This document shows, in pieces, positions 1 to 8,130 of a stretch of DNA of 64,000 nt. Position numbers and translations under genes: made by a program. The first letter of the stretch is position 1, and every line of letters starts with the position of its first letter. The DNA is from JAJPHF01 sp035293805 (GTDB lineage Bacteria; Chloroflexota; UBA6077; JAJPHF01). The stretch covers positions 62,001 to 126,000 of the forward strand of contig DATGMD010000051.1 in NCBI GenBank assembly GCA_035293805.1, in the 5' to 3' direction. Below the pieces are notes generated by a model. It saw only the letters and a list, made by a program, of their open reading frames with translations, was not told where the DNA came from and did no database searches.

Positions 1-104
1 ATCTCGTGAATCAGGTGCAGGTCGATGTAGAGGAGCGTCGGCTGCCCCGGCTCCTCGCGGACGACGTGGCTGTTCCAGATCTTGTCAAACAATAGCTCGG
101 GCAT
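1..104 (-). CDS. leuC: 3-isopropylmalate dehydratase large subunit, N-terminal fragment (partial)
   Basis: Only the first 34 codons are inside the window; the gene runs off the left edge. The reverse-strand translation starts MPELLFDKIWNSHVV and continues with REEPGQPTLLYIDLHLIHE. This is the characteristic start of the LeuC/aconitase family, in which the YIDxHLxHE stretch leads into the substrate-binding region. LeuC with LeuD isomerises 2- to 3-isopropylmalate through a [4Fe-4S] cluster in leucine biosynthesis. The cluster cysteines lie outside the window. The ATG follows a good ribosome binding site (GGAGACGAGGAG, positions 107-120). The gene is divergent from the LysR regulator across a 339-base gap. 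Confidence 0.9.
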   Translation of the reverse strand, partial: MPELLFDKIWNSHVVREEPGQPTLLYIDLHLIHE

Positions 105-419
105 GGTCGCTCCTCGTCTCCTGATGATTCGCGGGCCGGCCGACAGTCGCCGCGGCGCGGCCAGGCAGCCGCGAAGGCGCCCCGGGCGGCGGCGCGGCCA
201 TCCGCCCGCCTACCTTACCATAAAAAACGTGACGCCCAGCGCACCAGCGGCTGGCTCGCGGCAAGCCTCTCAGCCGCCGGAGCGCTTCCCGCGCCTCTCG
301 CTCGCCAGCCGCCCGGCGGCTCGGCGCCCCCGGCCTCTCCAAGCGCCGCACTTGCGCTCCACGACATAGCGTAGTTGCCCGCCCGCGCGCCTGTCCAATA
401 CATTGTTCGTAAGAGACTG
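105..419. other. Divergent intergenic region leuC / LysR
   Basis: About 315 bases of GC-rich sequence without a convincing ORF. It must hold the leuC promoter and probably that of the regulator. I see no clear sigma-70 hexamer pair. The only ordered element is the inverted repeat at its right end, listed separately. Confidence 0.5.
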
Positions 420-434
420 ATACCTCCCGGGTAT
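420..434. promoter_or_regulatory. LysR-type T-N11-A inverted repeat
   Basis: ATACC-TCCCG-GGTAT is an interrupted palindrome of 5-base arms that contains a T-N11-A core, the classic LysR operator form. It lies 10 bases before the GTG of the LysR gene, where binding would block its expression. Autoregulation is inferred; the match is short. Confidence 0.45.
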
Positions 435-443
435 TCCACTGTC

Positions 444-1397
444 GTGGAGCTGCGCCACCTGCGCTACTTCGTTGCCGTGGCCGAGGAGCTGCACTTCGGC
501 CGCGCCGCCGCGCGCCTGCACCTCGCCCAGCCCCCGCTCAGCCGCCAGATCCGCCAGCTCGAGGCCGAGCTGGGCGTGCCGCTGTTCGAGCGCGACAAGC
601 GCCACGTGCGCCTGACCGACGCCGGCGCCGTCTTGCTCGGGGAGGCGCGGGCCGTGCTAGCGCACGCCGAGCAGGCGGCCCACGCGGCGCGCCGCGCCGC
701 CCGCGGCGAGGTCGGCACGCTCGCGGTCGGGTTCATCGGCGCCGCCAGCTACAGCGTGCTGCCCGGCATCGTGCAGGCATTTCGCGCGCGCTTCCCCGGC
801 GTCGAGCTAGTCCTGCAGGAGATGACTACCGCCGAGCAGCTTCAGGCGCTGCGCGGCGGGCAGATTCGGGCGGGGCTGGTGCGCCCGCCGGTGGCCGACG
901 CCGCGCTGGCCGCCGAGACGGTGCTGCGCGAGCCGCTGGTCGTGGCGCTGCCCGCCGTCCACCCGCTCGCCGCCCAGCGGCGCGTGGCCATCGCCGCGCT
1001 CGCCGGCGAGCCGTGGGTGCTGTTCCCCCGGCGCCTGGCGGCCGACCTCTACGACCAGATTCTCGGCCTCTGCGAGCGCGCCGGCTTCCGCCCCCGGCTG
1101 GCGCAGGAGGCGATGCAGATGCAGACGGTCGCGCGGCTCGTCGGCGCGGGGATCGGCGTCTCGCTCGTGCCGCGCTCGGTCCAGACACTGCACAGCGCCG
1201 GCGTCGCCTATCGGCCGCTGCGCGACGCGACGGCCGCGGTCGAGATGGCCGTCGCCTGGCGCCGCGACGACTCCTCCCCGCTGCTCCGCCAGTTCCTCGC
1301 CGTCGCCCGCGCGGCGGCTGATGCCAATGGCGCAGAAGCGCCGGGCCGGCGCGGGCGAGCCGCCACGCGCCCGCGCCTCCCGCGGGCTACCGCGTGA
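444..1397 (+). CDS. LysR-family transcriptional regulator (CatM/BenM-like)
   Basis: A 317-residue LysR-type regulator. Residues 1-60 form the winged helix-turn-helix (ELRHLRYFVAVAEELHFGRA, then AQPPLSRQIRQLE). Residues 90-295 form the periplasmic-binding-protein-like effector domain. The ELRHLRYF opening and HFGRAA are typical of the BenM/CatM/CbnR branch, which often controls aromatic degradation. The GTG at 444 is chosen because it gives the canonical family N-terminus; upstream in-frame TTG codons would add unrelated residues. No good Shine-Dalgarno sequence precedes it. Target genes are unknown; candidates are leuC and the nearby oxygenase genes. The length is normal for the family. Confidence 0.9.
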   Translation: MELRHLRYFVAVAEELHFGRAAARLHLAQPPLSRQIRQLEAELGVPLFERDKRHVRLTDAGAVLLGEARAVLAHAEQAAHAARRAARGEVGTLAVGFIGAASYSVLPGIVQAFRARFPGVELVLQEMTTAEQLQALRGGQIRAGLVRPPVADAALAAETVLREPLVVALPAVHPLAAQRRVAIAALAGEPWVLFPRRLAADLYDQILGLCERAGFRPRLAQEAMQMQTVARLVGAGIGVSLVPRSVQTLHSAGVAYRPLRDATAAVEMAVAWRRDDSSPLLRQFLAVARAAADANGAEAPGRRGRAATRPRLPRATA

Positions 1398-1706
1398 ATG
1401 CCTGGATCTGCTCGCGCAGCGCCGAATAAGCTGTCATGAGCCGCGCGGGGTCGCCCAGCTCGAAGTCGGCCGGGGCGGGCGCCGGCCAGGCCGTCGTGCC
1501 CATGAAGGCGAAGCTGCCGCCTGGCCGCACGCGCGAGACGTGGAACGTGCCGCCCGGCACGAGAAGCTGCGGCCGTATCCCCGCCGCCAGGTCCGTGCCG
1601 ACCGTCTGCACCTCGCCGTGGCCGTCGGCGTACAGCAGCAGCACCTCCAGCGGGTCGCCACTGTAGTGGTGGTACACCTGGTCGGCGCGGAGGCCGTCAG
1701 GCTCAT
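1387..1706 (-). pseudogene. Cupin_5 / DUF985-like protein, apparently frameshifted near its start
   Basis: The reading frame ending at 1387 encodes a small cupin (YHHYSGDPLEVLLLYADG, then GTDLAAGIRPQLLVPGGTF and ADFELGD), the C-terminal part of the DUF985 fold. The best start, an ATG at 1704-1706 preceded by GGGAG, lies one frame away. Restoring one base near 1695 would give a start reading MSL-x-GLRADQVYHHY and an uninterrupted protein of about 106 residues. As sequenced, translation could only begin at a GTG at 1675-1677 with no ribosome binding site (96 residues). The gene follows the VOC gene by 13 bases in the same direction. It is either a recent frameshift or a sequencing error in a short G run. 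The function is unknown. Confidence 0.55.
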
Positions 1707-1719
1707 GGTGTTTCTCCCG

Positions 1720-2085
1720 CTAGGGATGGCCGGCGGCCTTCGTCTCCCACAGGTACAGCGGCGTGTGGTCGGGATCGTGGAAGAAGGCGAAGCGCACGCC
1801 CTCGCCCTGCGTCGGCGGCGCGAACTCGACGCCGCGGGCGCGGAGCGTCGCCATCGCGGCTTCCAGGTCGTCCACCTGCAAGCCCAGCGACATGCCGCCG
1901 GCACCGCCTGGCTGCGGCCCGTGGGGGCCGGCGGCGTGCAGGCCGATGTTCACGCCGGGCGCCTCGATCTCCGCCCAGCCGTCGCCCGCGCGCATCTTCA
2001 GCGTGAGCCCGAGCGTCTCGGTGTAGAAGCGCACCGCGCGGTTGAAGTCCGACACCATCACGGTCAAGTTGCCACCCGTATACAT
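1720..2085 (-). CDS. VOC (glyoxalase/bleomycin-resistance) family protein
   Basis: A 121-residue single-module vicinal-oxygen-chelate protein. The beta-alpha-beta-beta-beta signature is clear: NLTVMVSDFNRAVRFYTETLG, then WAEIEAPG, then LQVDDLEAAMATLRARGVEF, ending FHDPDHTPLYLWE. The usual first-strand metal His is replaced (NLTVMV), while the C-terminal Glu (LYLWE) is present, so metal-dependent catalysis is uncertain. The start at 2085 has an AGGAGGG site five bases upstream. An earlier in-frame start would add unrelated Arg-rich sequence. It is probably co-transcribed with the small cupin that follows. The substrate cannot be told. Confidence 0.8.
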   Translation of the reverse strand: MYTGGNLTVMVSDFNRAVRFYTETLGLTLKMRAGDGWAEIEAPGVNIGLHAAGPHGPQPGGAGGMSLGLQVDDLEAAMATLRARGVEFAPPTQGEGVRFAFFHDPDHTPLYLWETKAAGHP

Positions 2086-2184
2086 ACTGTCCCTCCTGCC
2101 TGGTCTCCCGGCGAGGGTAGCGGTGCGGCACGCCCCGACGCAACCGACGGCGGCGCGGGCTAGCACCGCAACCTGTATGACGCG

Positions 2185-2215
2185 TTGGCCCGTCCGGGAG
2201 CGGGTTTGCTACACT
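2185..2215 (+). promoter_or_regulatory. Promoter of the flavin reductase / HMG-CoA lyase pair
   Basis: TTGGCC (2185-2190), 19-base spacer, then TACACT (2210-2215) preceded by TGC, an extended -10. Predicted transcription starts about 50 bases before the GTG at 2272. Confidence 0.5.
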
Positions 2216-2271
2216 CCGGCTAGCCGGCCCGCGCGGCGGGTCGCCCAAGACCCTGCCGGAGGAGGCCGCCC

Positions 2272-2754
2272 GTGCCCGTCGATCCCGATCTCTTTCGCGG
2301 TACCCTGTCCAACTGGGCCAGCGGCGTAACCGTCGTCACCTCCCGCCACGACGATGAGCTACGCGGCATGACCGCCAGCGCGTTCTGCTCGCTGTCGCTG
2401 GACCCGCCGCTCGTCCTGGTCTGCATCGACCGCAGCGCCATCATGCACGAGGTCGTCGCCAAGAGCAACATCTTCGCCATCAACATCCTGGCCCGCGAGC
2501 AGGAAGAGGTGTCGCGCGTCTGCGCCAGCCGCCGCGTCGAGGAGGCGCGCCGGCTCGAGGGCATCCCGTACCATACCGAGGTCACCGGCTCGCCCGTGCT
2601 CGATCACGCTATCGGCTACCTCGACTGCCGCGTCGAACACGCCTACGAGGGCGGCGACCACACGATCTTCGTCGGCCGCGTCGAGGCGGCCGGCGCCCGC
2701 GACGGCGAGCCGCTGCTGTACTTCCGCAGCGCCTACCGCACGCTCGCGGACTGA
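2272..2754 (+). CDS. Flavin reductase-like FMN-binding protein
   Basis: A 160-residue split-barrel flavin reductase (HpaC/RutF/ActVB type, PF01613). These enzymes pass electrons from NAD(P)H to free FMN or FAD and supply reduced flavin to two-component monooxygenases. Visible motifs are the N-terminal LSNWASGVTVVTS, the flavin-binding GMTASAFCSLSLDPP and the C-terminal GDHTIFVGRVEAA. The GTG start is preceded by GGAGGAGG. The gene ends three bases before the HMG-CoA lyase ATG, so the two are almost certainly co-transcribed. Several flavin-dependent oxygenases nearby (LLM proteins, HpaB-type enzyme at 22017) could be its clients, but none is adjacent. Confidence 0.85.
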   Translation: MPVDPDLFRGTLSNWASGVTVVTSRHDDELRGMTASAFCSLSLDPPLVLVCIDRSAIMHEVVAKSNIFAINILAREQEEVSRVCASRRVEEARRLEGIPYHTEVTGSPVLDHAIGYLDCRVEHAYEGGDHTIFVGRVEAAGARDGEPLLYFRSAYRTLAD

Positions 2755-2757
2755 CCC

Positions 2758-3675
2758 ATGCGCCTGCCCGACCGCGTGCTGGTGACGGACGTGGGGCCGC
2801 GCGACGGCCTCCAGTCCGAGCCGGCCTTCATCCCCACCGAGCGCAAGGTGGCGATCGTGGACGCCCTCAGCGCCGCGGGCGTCGGCCGCATCGAGGTCAC
2901 CAGCTTCGTCAGCCCCCGCGCCGTGCCCCAGATGGCCGACGCCGAGGCCGTGCTGGCGCGGATCGCGCGCGCCCCCGGCGTGCGCTACAGCGCCCTCGTC
3001 CCCAACGCCCGCGGCGCCGAGCGGGCGCTCGCGGCGCGCGCCGACGAGCTGAACGTCGTCACCTCCAGCACCGAGACGATGAACCAGCGCAACCTGCGCA
3101 TGACCATCGCCGACTCGATCGCCGCCTGCCGCGAGATCGTGCGGCTGGCCGCGCCGGCCGGCGTGCCGGTGGCCGGCGTGGTGAGCACGAGCTTCGGCTG
3201 CCCCTACGAGGGCCCGGTCACGGTCGCCCAGGTGTTCGCCGTCGTCGAGCGCCTCGTGGACGTGGGGGTGAGCGAGGTGTCCCTGGCCGACACGATCGGC
3301 GTGGCGAACCCCCGCCAGGTCGAGGCGCTGGTGGACGCCGTGCGGGCGCGCTGGCCGACGCTCGTCCTCGGGCTGCACTTCCACGACACGCGCGGCCTCG
3401 GCCTGGCCAACGTGCTGGCCGGCTTGCAGGCGGGCGTGGCCCGCTACGACGCCTCGGTCGCCGGCGTGGGCGCCTGCCCCTTCGCGCCCGGCGCCACCGG
3501 CAACATCTGCACCGAGGATCTGGTCTACATGCTAGACGAGCTAGGGGTTGCTACGGGGGTCGACCTCGCCGCCCTCATCGCCGCCGCCCGCCTCATGCGC
3601 GACGCCGTCGGCCACGACGTGCCTAGCCGCATGCTCCGCGCCGGCCCCCGCCCGCAGCTCCCCGCCGCGTCCTGA
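2758..3675 (+). CDS. Hydroxymethylglutaryl-CoA lyase family protein
   Basis: A 305-residue TIM-barrel lyase of the HMGL-like family. It cleaves 3-hydroxy-3-methylglutaryl-CoA to acetyl-CoA and acetoacetate in leucine catabolism, or a related 3-hydroxyacyl-CoA. Catalytic features are all visible: DVGPRDGLQ (Arg15, Asp16), the metal histidines in LHFHDTRG (His207, His209) and the mobile-loop cysteine in GVGACPFAPGATGN (Cys240). Length and order match bacterial HMG-CoA lyases (about 300 residues). It lies three bases downstream of the flavin reductase. The family also contains citramalate-type lyases, so the exact substrate is inferred. Confidence 0.88.
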   Translation: MRLPDRVLVTDVGPRDGLQSEPAFIPTERKVAIVDALSAAGVGRIEVTSFVSPRAVPQMADAEAVLARIARAPGVRYSALVPNARGAERALAARADELNVVTSSTETMNQRNLRMTIADSIAACREIVRLAAPAGVPVAGVVSTSFGCPYEGPVTVAQVFAVVERLVDVGVSEVSLADTIGVANPRQVEALVDAVRARWPTLVLGLHFHDTRGLGLANVLAGLQAGVARYDASVAGVGACPFAPGATGNICTEDLVYMLDELGVATGVDLAALIAAARLMRDAVGHDVPSRMLRAGPRPQLPAAS

Positions 3676-3890
3676 CGCGGCCGCGCTACTGCTCGCACGC
3701 CAGCGCGCGACCGCGCTCCCACTTCACACTCTCGTCGTGCATTGGTCCTCACTCCTGTTTCTGGATGGGTTGCTCCGGTCGTCCTGCGAACCCGGCCAAG
3801 CCGGGCGCTGCCCGCGCGTGCCTATCCTGCGGCCATGTGCCGATGGCCATCGCCGATACGTTCCGTGTAGTCCGTACTGCACATGCTGGC

Positions 3891-4097
3891 TCAGCGATCT
3901 CGCGTGGCGGAGCGGTTGGCGCGAGTGGCCAGGAACCCGGCGCTGGTAGTGACGATCAGCGCCCAGAAGCGCAGCTCGCCTTGCCAGTCCACCGCATAGT
4001 GTCCGGTGAGGGCTGCCCACACCTTGAACACCAGGATCAGGCCAAGAACGACCCAGGCCCCGGCAAACACTCGCGTCGCGACGCTCCACTTGTCCAT
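3891..4097 (-). CDS. Small two-helix membrane protein, unknown function
   Basis: A 68-residue predicted inner-membrane protein with two hydrophobic segments, near residues 9-30 (AWVVLGLILVFKVWAAL) and 43-60 (WALIVTTSAGFLA), and a basic C-terminus. The ATG at 4097 has a strong GGAGGAAG site. I do not recognise the family. It stands alone between the HMG-CoA lyase and the Rieske gene, with about 155 bases to the latter. Confidence 0.6.
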   Translation of the reverse strand: MDKWSVATRVFAGAWVVLGLILVFKVWAALTGHYAVDWQGELRFWALIVTTSAGFLATRANRSATRDR

Positions 4098-4254
4098 CGG
4101 CGCTTCCTCCCGCAACAGGCTCTGGATGCTCTGCTACTGCTCAGTGTAGGCGGGGGGCCGCCGTGGCGCTGTGCGTACCATCACAGCGTTGGCGTGGATA
4201 CCTTCACTGAGGGGGTTGGGACCGATTGCCAGCGGGAGGGGCGAGCGCCGCGCG

Positions 4255-5430
4255 TCAGCCAACGGCACCAACGGTGGGGGCGATCCGCTCGGGGCGCTGC
4301 CACTGCTTCAGCGGCCGGCCGTCGGCGAGCGCCTGCAGCTCCCGCTCCCAGATCTTGCGGATCAGGATGATGCCCACGTCGGAGCGGCCCAGGCGCTCGG
4401 CGCGGCGGTCCGCGATCGCCCCCTGCCCCACCTGGGCAACCGTGTCCTGGATGTTGACCACGTTCGGGTGGTCCTTGATCGCGTCGATCGCCAGCTCGCC
4501 GCGCAGCACCCGGCCCGCTAGCTCCTCCACCGACCCGGCCGCCTCGCGGACGGCCTCCCGCTCCTGGAGCAGCCGGCGGTAGCGCTCCGCCGCCTCGCCC
4601 GTCAGGAACGCCAGGTCGAGGTTGAAGCTGCGGTAGGCGCCGTCGTCGATCGGCACGCGCCAGGCCAGCGCCTCCTGCCAGCGCGTCTCCGCGGGATCGT
4701 CCGGCGGGCTCGTGCGGCGCGTCATGTTCGGCATGCAGAACTGCACGGTACGCACCGTGCCGCCCCGCCGCGTGGCGTGGATGGCGACGCCCCAGGGCGT
4801 CTCCTCGGCCGCGACCGTCGGCACGCCGATCAGCCCGTTCTCGGTGAACGCTGAACGGCGGTGGACGAACGCCAGGTGGACCGGATCGTGGCTGTTCTCG
4901 AGCGCGTTGAAGTAGTTGCAGGCGCGCACGTAGCTCGTCGCCGTGAGCACCCCCTCCGCCTCCAGCTCGGGCCAGCGGGGGAACGCGGGCGCCTCGCCCT
5001 CGCCGAGGTAGGCGAACACGATGCCCAGGTACTCCTCGGTCGGATAGCTGCGGATCTTCACCTTGGACGGGAAGCTCGTGTCTTCGGCCGGCATCTCGAC
5101 GCACTGGCCGGAGGCGTCGTACTTCCAGCCGTGATAGAAGCAGCGGAGGCAGGCGCCCTCCACCCAGCCGGTCGAGAGCTGCGTCCCGCGGTGCGCGCAG
5201 CGCGGCGCCACCACCTGCGGCTGCCCGCCCTCGCCCCGGTACAGCGTGAAGTCCTCGCTCATCACGCGGATGGGCTTCGCATGGCCGGCGGGCAGGTCGG
5301 CGGCCAGCGCCACCGGCTGCCAGAACATTCGCAGGTAGCGGCCGGCCAGCGTCCCCGGCCCCGTGTACTCGAAGGCGGTCGGGTCGGTGGTCGGATCGCC
5401 AGAACGCGGCTGGGGCTCCGTGGCGGCCAT
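4255..5430 (-). CDS. Rieske non-heme iron oxygenase, alpha-subunit type
   Basis: A 391-residue aromatic-ring-hydroxylating-type oxygenase. The Rieske [2Fe-2S] ligands are visible as RCAHRG (Cys78, His80) and CFYHGW (Cys97, His100). The mononuclear iron site is ENSHDPVHLAFVH (Asp182, His185, His190). The layout resembles phthalate dioxygenase or vanillate demethylase oxygenase components, which hydroxylate or demethylate aromatic substrates using electrons from a separate reductase. No reductase is adjacent. The ATG follows a GAGGGAGGG site. It is the third gene of a minus-strand run (LLM oxidoreductase, binding protein, Rieske), 34 bases after the binding-protein stop. The substrate is unknown. 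Confidence 0.9.
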   Translation of the reverse strand: MAATEPQPRSGDPTTDPTAFEYTGPGTLAGRYLRMFWQPVALAADLPAGHAKPIRVMSEDFTLYRGEGGQPQVVAPRCAHRGTQLSTGWVEGACLRCFYHGWKYDASGQCVEMPAEDTSFPSKVKIRSYPTEEYLGIVFAYLGEGEAPAFPRWPELEAEGVLTATSYVRACNYFNALENSHDPVHLAFVHRRSAFTENGLIGVPTVAAEETPWGVAIHATRRGGTVRTVQFCMPNMTRRTSPPDDPAETRWQEALAWRVPIDDGAYRSFNLDLAFLTGEAAERYRRLLQEREAVREAAGSVEELAGRVLRGELAIDAIKDHPNVVNIQDTVAQVGQGAIADRRAERLGRSDVGIILIRKIWERELQALADGRPLKQWQRPERIAPTVGAVG

Positions 5431-5464
5431 GCTTGCCCTCCCTCACACGGTCGTGCGCGCGTCG

Positions 5465-6601
5465 CTACGATTTCTTGAGCAGGCGGATGAGGTCGGCGCG
5501 CAGCGGCTCGAACCGCGCCTCGTCGTTCTGCAGGAAGAACTCCAGGTCGCCCTCGTAGAAGCGCGTCACGCCGGCCTGGAGCCGCTCCACGTCGGCGGCC
5601 GTGTGCGAGCCGGGGACGTGGAGGTTGTCCATCCGCGTCGCGGCATAGATCGTGTCCTGCGCCTCGCGCGTCAGCAGGTAGTTGATCCAGAGCTTCGCCG
5701 CGGCGGGATGCACGGCGTTCTTCGGCACCGCCATGTAGATCGGCTTCAGCAGCGGCGCGTCGCTGGCGACCATGAAGTCGAGCGGCGCTCCCGCCTGCTT
5801 GAGCTTCAGCGTGTCGCCGTGGCTGCAGTCGAGCGCAAAGACGTCGAACTCGCCGCTCGCCAGCCGCTGCTTCTCGTTGCAGCGCAGCACGCCGGCCACC
5901 TGGTCGGCGAACTGCGCCATGTAGTCGCGCACGCGCTGCTCGCCCCACAGGTCCGGCATCGACAACTGGTCGAAGCCGGCGGCGGCGTTCTGGCCCGCGA
6001 TGCGCCCCTTGTACTGCGGCTTCAGCAGGTCTTGCAGGCTGTGCGGCACCTCGTCGGGACGCAGGCGCGCGCTGTTGTAGGTGATGCCGATGACGCTGGA
6101 CTGGATCGGCACCGCCACGCCGCCCCCCGCGATAAGCGCGCTGTCCTGGATGGCCGGCGCCCAGTCTTGCCAGTCCACGCGCTCCAGCGCCCCGGCCTGC
6201 GCGAGCGCTGCGATGTGGTTGCCGTAACCCAGCACCACGTCGGTCGTCGCCGGGCGGCCGGCCTGGTACTCCTGCAGCAGCCGCTGCACGATGTTGCTCA
6301 TGCTGGGGCCGGGCGTGAAGCTGACCGGCAGGCTCAGCCCGTAGTAGCGAGCGAACCCCGCCGCCAGGCCCTGCTGGCTGTCGCTGCCGCCCACCGAGCC
6401 CTCGCCCCACACCAGCGACAGCCCGCCCTCCTTGCGCCCCGCCTCCACGAGCGCCTGCGCCGCCGGCGCCAGCGCCGCGCGCGGCGCCGGCTCGGCGACC
6501 GGCACCGCTGCCGGCCCCGGCGCTCGCCCCGCCGCCGTCGGCGCGCAGGCGATCACGGCCAGGCACATAGCGGCGAGCAAGCTGCGCACGAAGGGGGTCA
6601 C
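5465..6601 (-). CDS. ABC transporter substrate-binding lipoprotein, iron(III)/thiamine type
   Basis: A 378-residue extracellular solute-binding protein of the SBP_bac_6/AfuA type. The N-terminus is a lipoprotein signal with lipobox VIAC (Cys19). The body has typical features: GPSMSNIVQRLLQEYQAG, TTDVVLGYGNHIAAL, IGITYNSARL and LLKPQYKGRIAGQ. Such proteins bind Fe3+, thiamine or small organic ligands. The GTG at 6601 is chosen because it gives a proper lipoprotein signal. It lies 13 bases after the LLM gene stop. No permease or ATPase gene accompanies it. Its place between an LLM monooxygenase and a Rieske oxygenase suggests capture of the operon substrate rather than iron; that is inference. 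Confidence 0.82.
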   Translation of the reverse strand: MTPFVRSLLAAMCLAVIACAPTAAGRAPGPAAVPVAEPAPRAALAPAAQALVEAGRKEGGLSLVWGEGSVGGSDSQQGLAAGFARYYGLSLPVSFTPGPSMSNIVQRLLQEYQAGRPATTDVVLGYGNHIAALAQAGALERVDWQDWAPAIQDSALIAGGGVAVPIQSSVIGITYNSARLRPDEVPHSLQDLLKPQYKGRIAGQNAAAGFDQLSMPDLWGEQRVRDYMAQFADQVAGVLRCNEKQRLASGEFDVFALDCSHGDTLKLKQAGAPLDFMVASDAPLLKPIYMAVPKNAVHPAAAKLWINYLLTREAQDTIYAATRMDNLHVPGSHTAADVERLQAGVTRFYEGDLEFFLQNDEARFEPLRADLIRLLKKS

Positions 6602-6614
6602 CGCTCGATCCGCA

Positions 6615-7676
6615 TCACGAGGCCCCCGCGGGCCGGAGCGCCGCGCGCACCGCGGGCGCGACCTCGCGGCCCCATAGCTCCACCGCACGCAGGCCCGCCG
6701 CGTGGTCCAGCCCGCCGAAGTGGAACGTCAGCCCCAGGTCGGTGATGCCGAACGTCTCCGCCAGCCAGCGCACCGTGGTCGCGCACGCCTCGACGTCGCC
6801 CGCGATCAGGCGCCGCTCGGCCACCATGTTGTCCCATTGCAGCATGCGCTCCCGCTGCGCCGCCTGCTCCGCCCGGCCGGGCACGTCCGCCAGCTCCTGC
6901 ATGATGAAGCCGCGCCAGTTCGCCCAGGCCGGCTCGGCCTGCGCGCGCGCCTGCGCGCTCGTCTCCGCCACGTGCGCCGGATACATCGCCAGCACTCGCC
7001 CGCGGCCCGCGTGACCCGCCGCCGCTCGCGCCTCGTGGTACAGCCGGATGCGCCCGGCCGTCGCCTCGGGCGGGAACAGCCACGGCAGCGTCATCAGGTC
7101 GTAGCCCTGCTCGCCCACCCAGCGAAAGCTCTCCGGGTCGAGGTTCGCCGTGACCCAGATGGGCGGCCGCGGCTGCTGGAGCGGGCGCGGCAGCACGGTC
7201 ACGTCGCGGGCCTGATAGTATCGGCCCTCAAAACTGACCCGCTCCTGCGTCCAGGCGCGGTCGATCAGCGTGACGGCTTCCTTCATGTGGTCCTGAGCGT
7301 CGTCCCAGCCGAGGCCGAAGCCGCGGTAGCCGGAGTGCATCATGCCGCGCCCGGCGCCGAACTCCAGCCGCCCGCCGCTCAGCACGTCGAGCATGGCGAA
7401 GTCCTCGGCGATGCGCAGCGGCTGGTGCAGCGGCAGGATCGACACCGAGCTGCCCAGGCGCAGGCGGCGGGTGCGGGCGCTGAGCGCGGTGAGCAGCATT
7501 TGCGGGCTCGGCGTCATCCCGCCGAAGTAACGAAAATGGTGCTCCGTCGCCCACACGGCGTCGAAGCCCACCGCCTCCGCGGCCTCGACCTGCTCGAAGT
7601 AGCGGCTGTATACGTCCGCCGCCGTGCCATCCAGCTCCGGCACGTACGTATTCAGAATGTAGTAGCCAAACTGCAC
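6615..7676 (-). CDS. LLM-class flavin-dependent oxidoreductase
   Basis: A 353-residue bacterial-luciferase-like protein (PF00296 fold). Visible features are the N-terminal QFGYYILNTYVPEL, WATEHHFRYFGGMTPSPQ, the loop SSVSILPLHQPLRIAEDFAM and GGRLEFGAGRGMMHSGY. Members use FMNH2 or F420 to oxidise small organics such as alkanesulfonates, amines or chelators. The GTG start at 7676 has an AGAAGGAG site; the upstream in-frame extension looks non-coding. It is the first gene of the LLM-binding protein-Rieske run. The substrate is unknown. Confidence 0.88.
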   Translation of the reverse strand: MQFGYYILNTYVPELDGTAADVYSRYFEQVEAAEAVGFDAVWATEHHFRYFGGMTPSPQMLLTALSARTRRLRLGSSVSILPLHQPLRIAEDFAMLDVLSGGRLEFGAGRGMMHSGYRGFGLGWDDAQDHMKEAVTLIDRAWTQERVSFEGRYYQARDVTVLPRPLQQPRPPIWVTANLDPESFRWVGEQGYDLMTLPWLFPPEATAGRIRLYHEARAAAGHAGRGRVLAMYPAHVAETSAQARAQAEPAWANWRGFIMQELADVPGRAEQAAQRERMLQWDNMVAERRLIAGDVEACATTVRWLAETFGITDLGLTFHFGGLDHAAGLRAVELWGREVAPAVRAALRPAGAS

Positions 7677-7720
7677 CGCGCTACTCCTTCTCGCAGGGCC
7701 ACCCGCCAGCCGGCCGCGCC

Positions 7721-7837
7721 CCACCATTCATGCCCACGACGATCGGGCGGCCGACGGCTTCCCGCCCGCTACCCCCGGCGCTGCCGGCACCGGCGCCACC
7801 ATTCATTCATGCCCACGACGATCGGGCGGCCGACGGG
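7721..7837 (+). repeat. Direct repeat pair, about 37 bases
   Basis: The same segment, beginning CCACCATTCA and ending GGCGGCCGACGG, occurs at 7721-7757 and again at 7797-7837. The second copy carries an extra ATTC. The copies start 76 bases apart in non-coding DNA between two LLM genes. Confidence 0.8.
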
Positions 7838-7846
7838 CCAGATCGT

Positions 7847-7953
7847 AGGGTAGGGCCTCGTCCCCCGCCGCCCGGCCGGGTAACTGGCACCCGCTTCCAG
7901 GCCCTGGCAGACGTAGGGCAGGGGCTCGTCCCCTGCCGCCCGGCGCTCGGCCA
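7847..7953 (+). repeat. Two imperfect GC-rich palindromic repeats
   Basis: Copies at about 7847-7876 and 7912-7943 share GTAGGG, then CTCGTCCCC and GCCGCCCGGC. Each half can pair with the other as a hairpin. A related element lies at about 11967-11988 (GGGGCGGGTTTCCTGCCCGC). They look like a dispersed intergenic palindrome family. The rest of the 7677-8127 gap holds no gene. Confidence 0.6.
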
Positions 7954-8114
7954 CCACAACTGCGCGGCGGGGCACACGCCCCCCACCCTACCTCTGTTAC
8001 GCGGCAACCGCCCCCGGCTCCGGCCTCACGCCTGGCGCGGGAAACCGCCCCGCTCGGTGAGGGAAGTGTAGAGAACTGGCCCCGGCCGTGCCAGGCGCGC
8101 GCGGCCGCATCCCC

Positions 8115-8130
8115 TATAATTCCGGTCGTG
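8115..8130 (+). promoter_or_regulatory. TATAAT -10 element with start codon at the predicted transcription start
   Basis: A perfect TATAAT (8115-8120) ends seven bases before the GTG at 8128, so transcription should begin at or next to the start codon. There is no ribosome binding site and no clear -35. This suggests a leaderless mRNA. Confidence 0.6.

Noticed and set aside
1321..2163. 280-codon plus-strand frame
   Set aside because: It is antisense to the VOC and cupin genes; Arg/Ala/Gly-rich with no domain. A shadow frame of GC-rich coding DNA.
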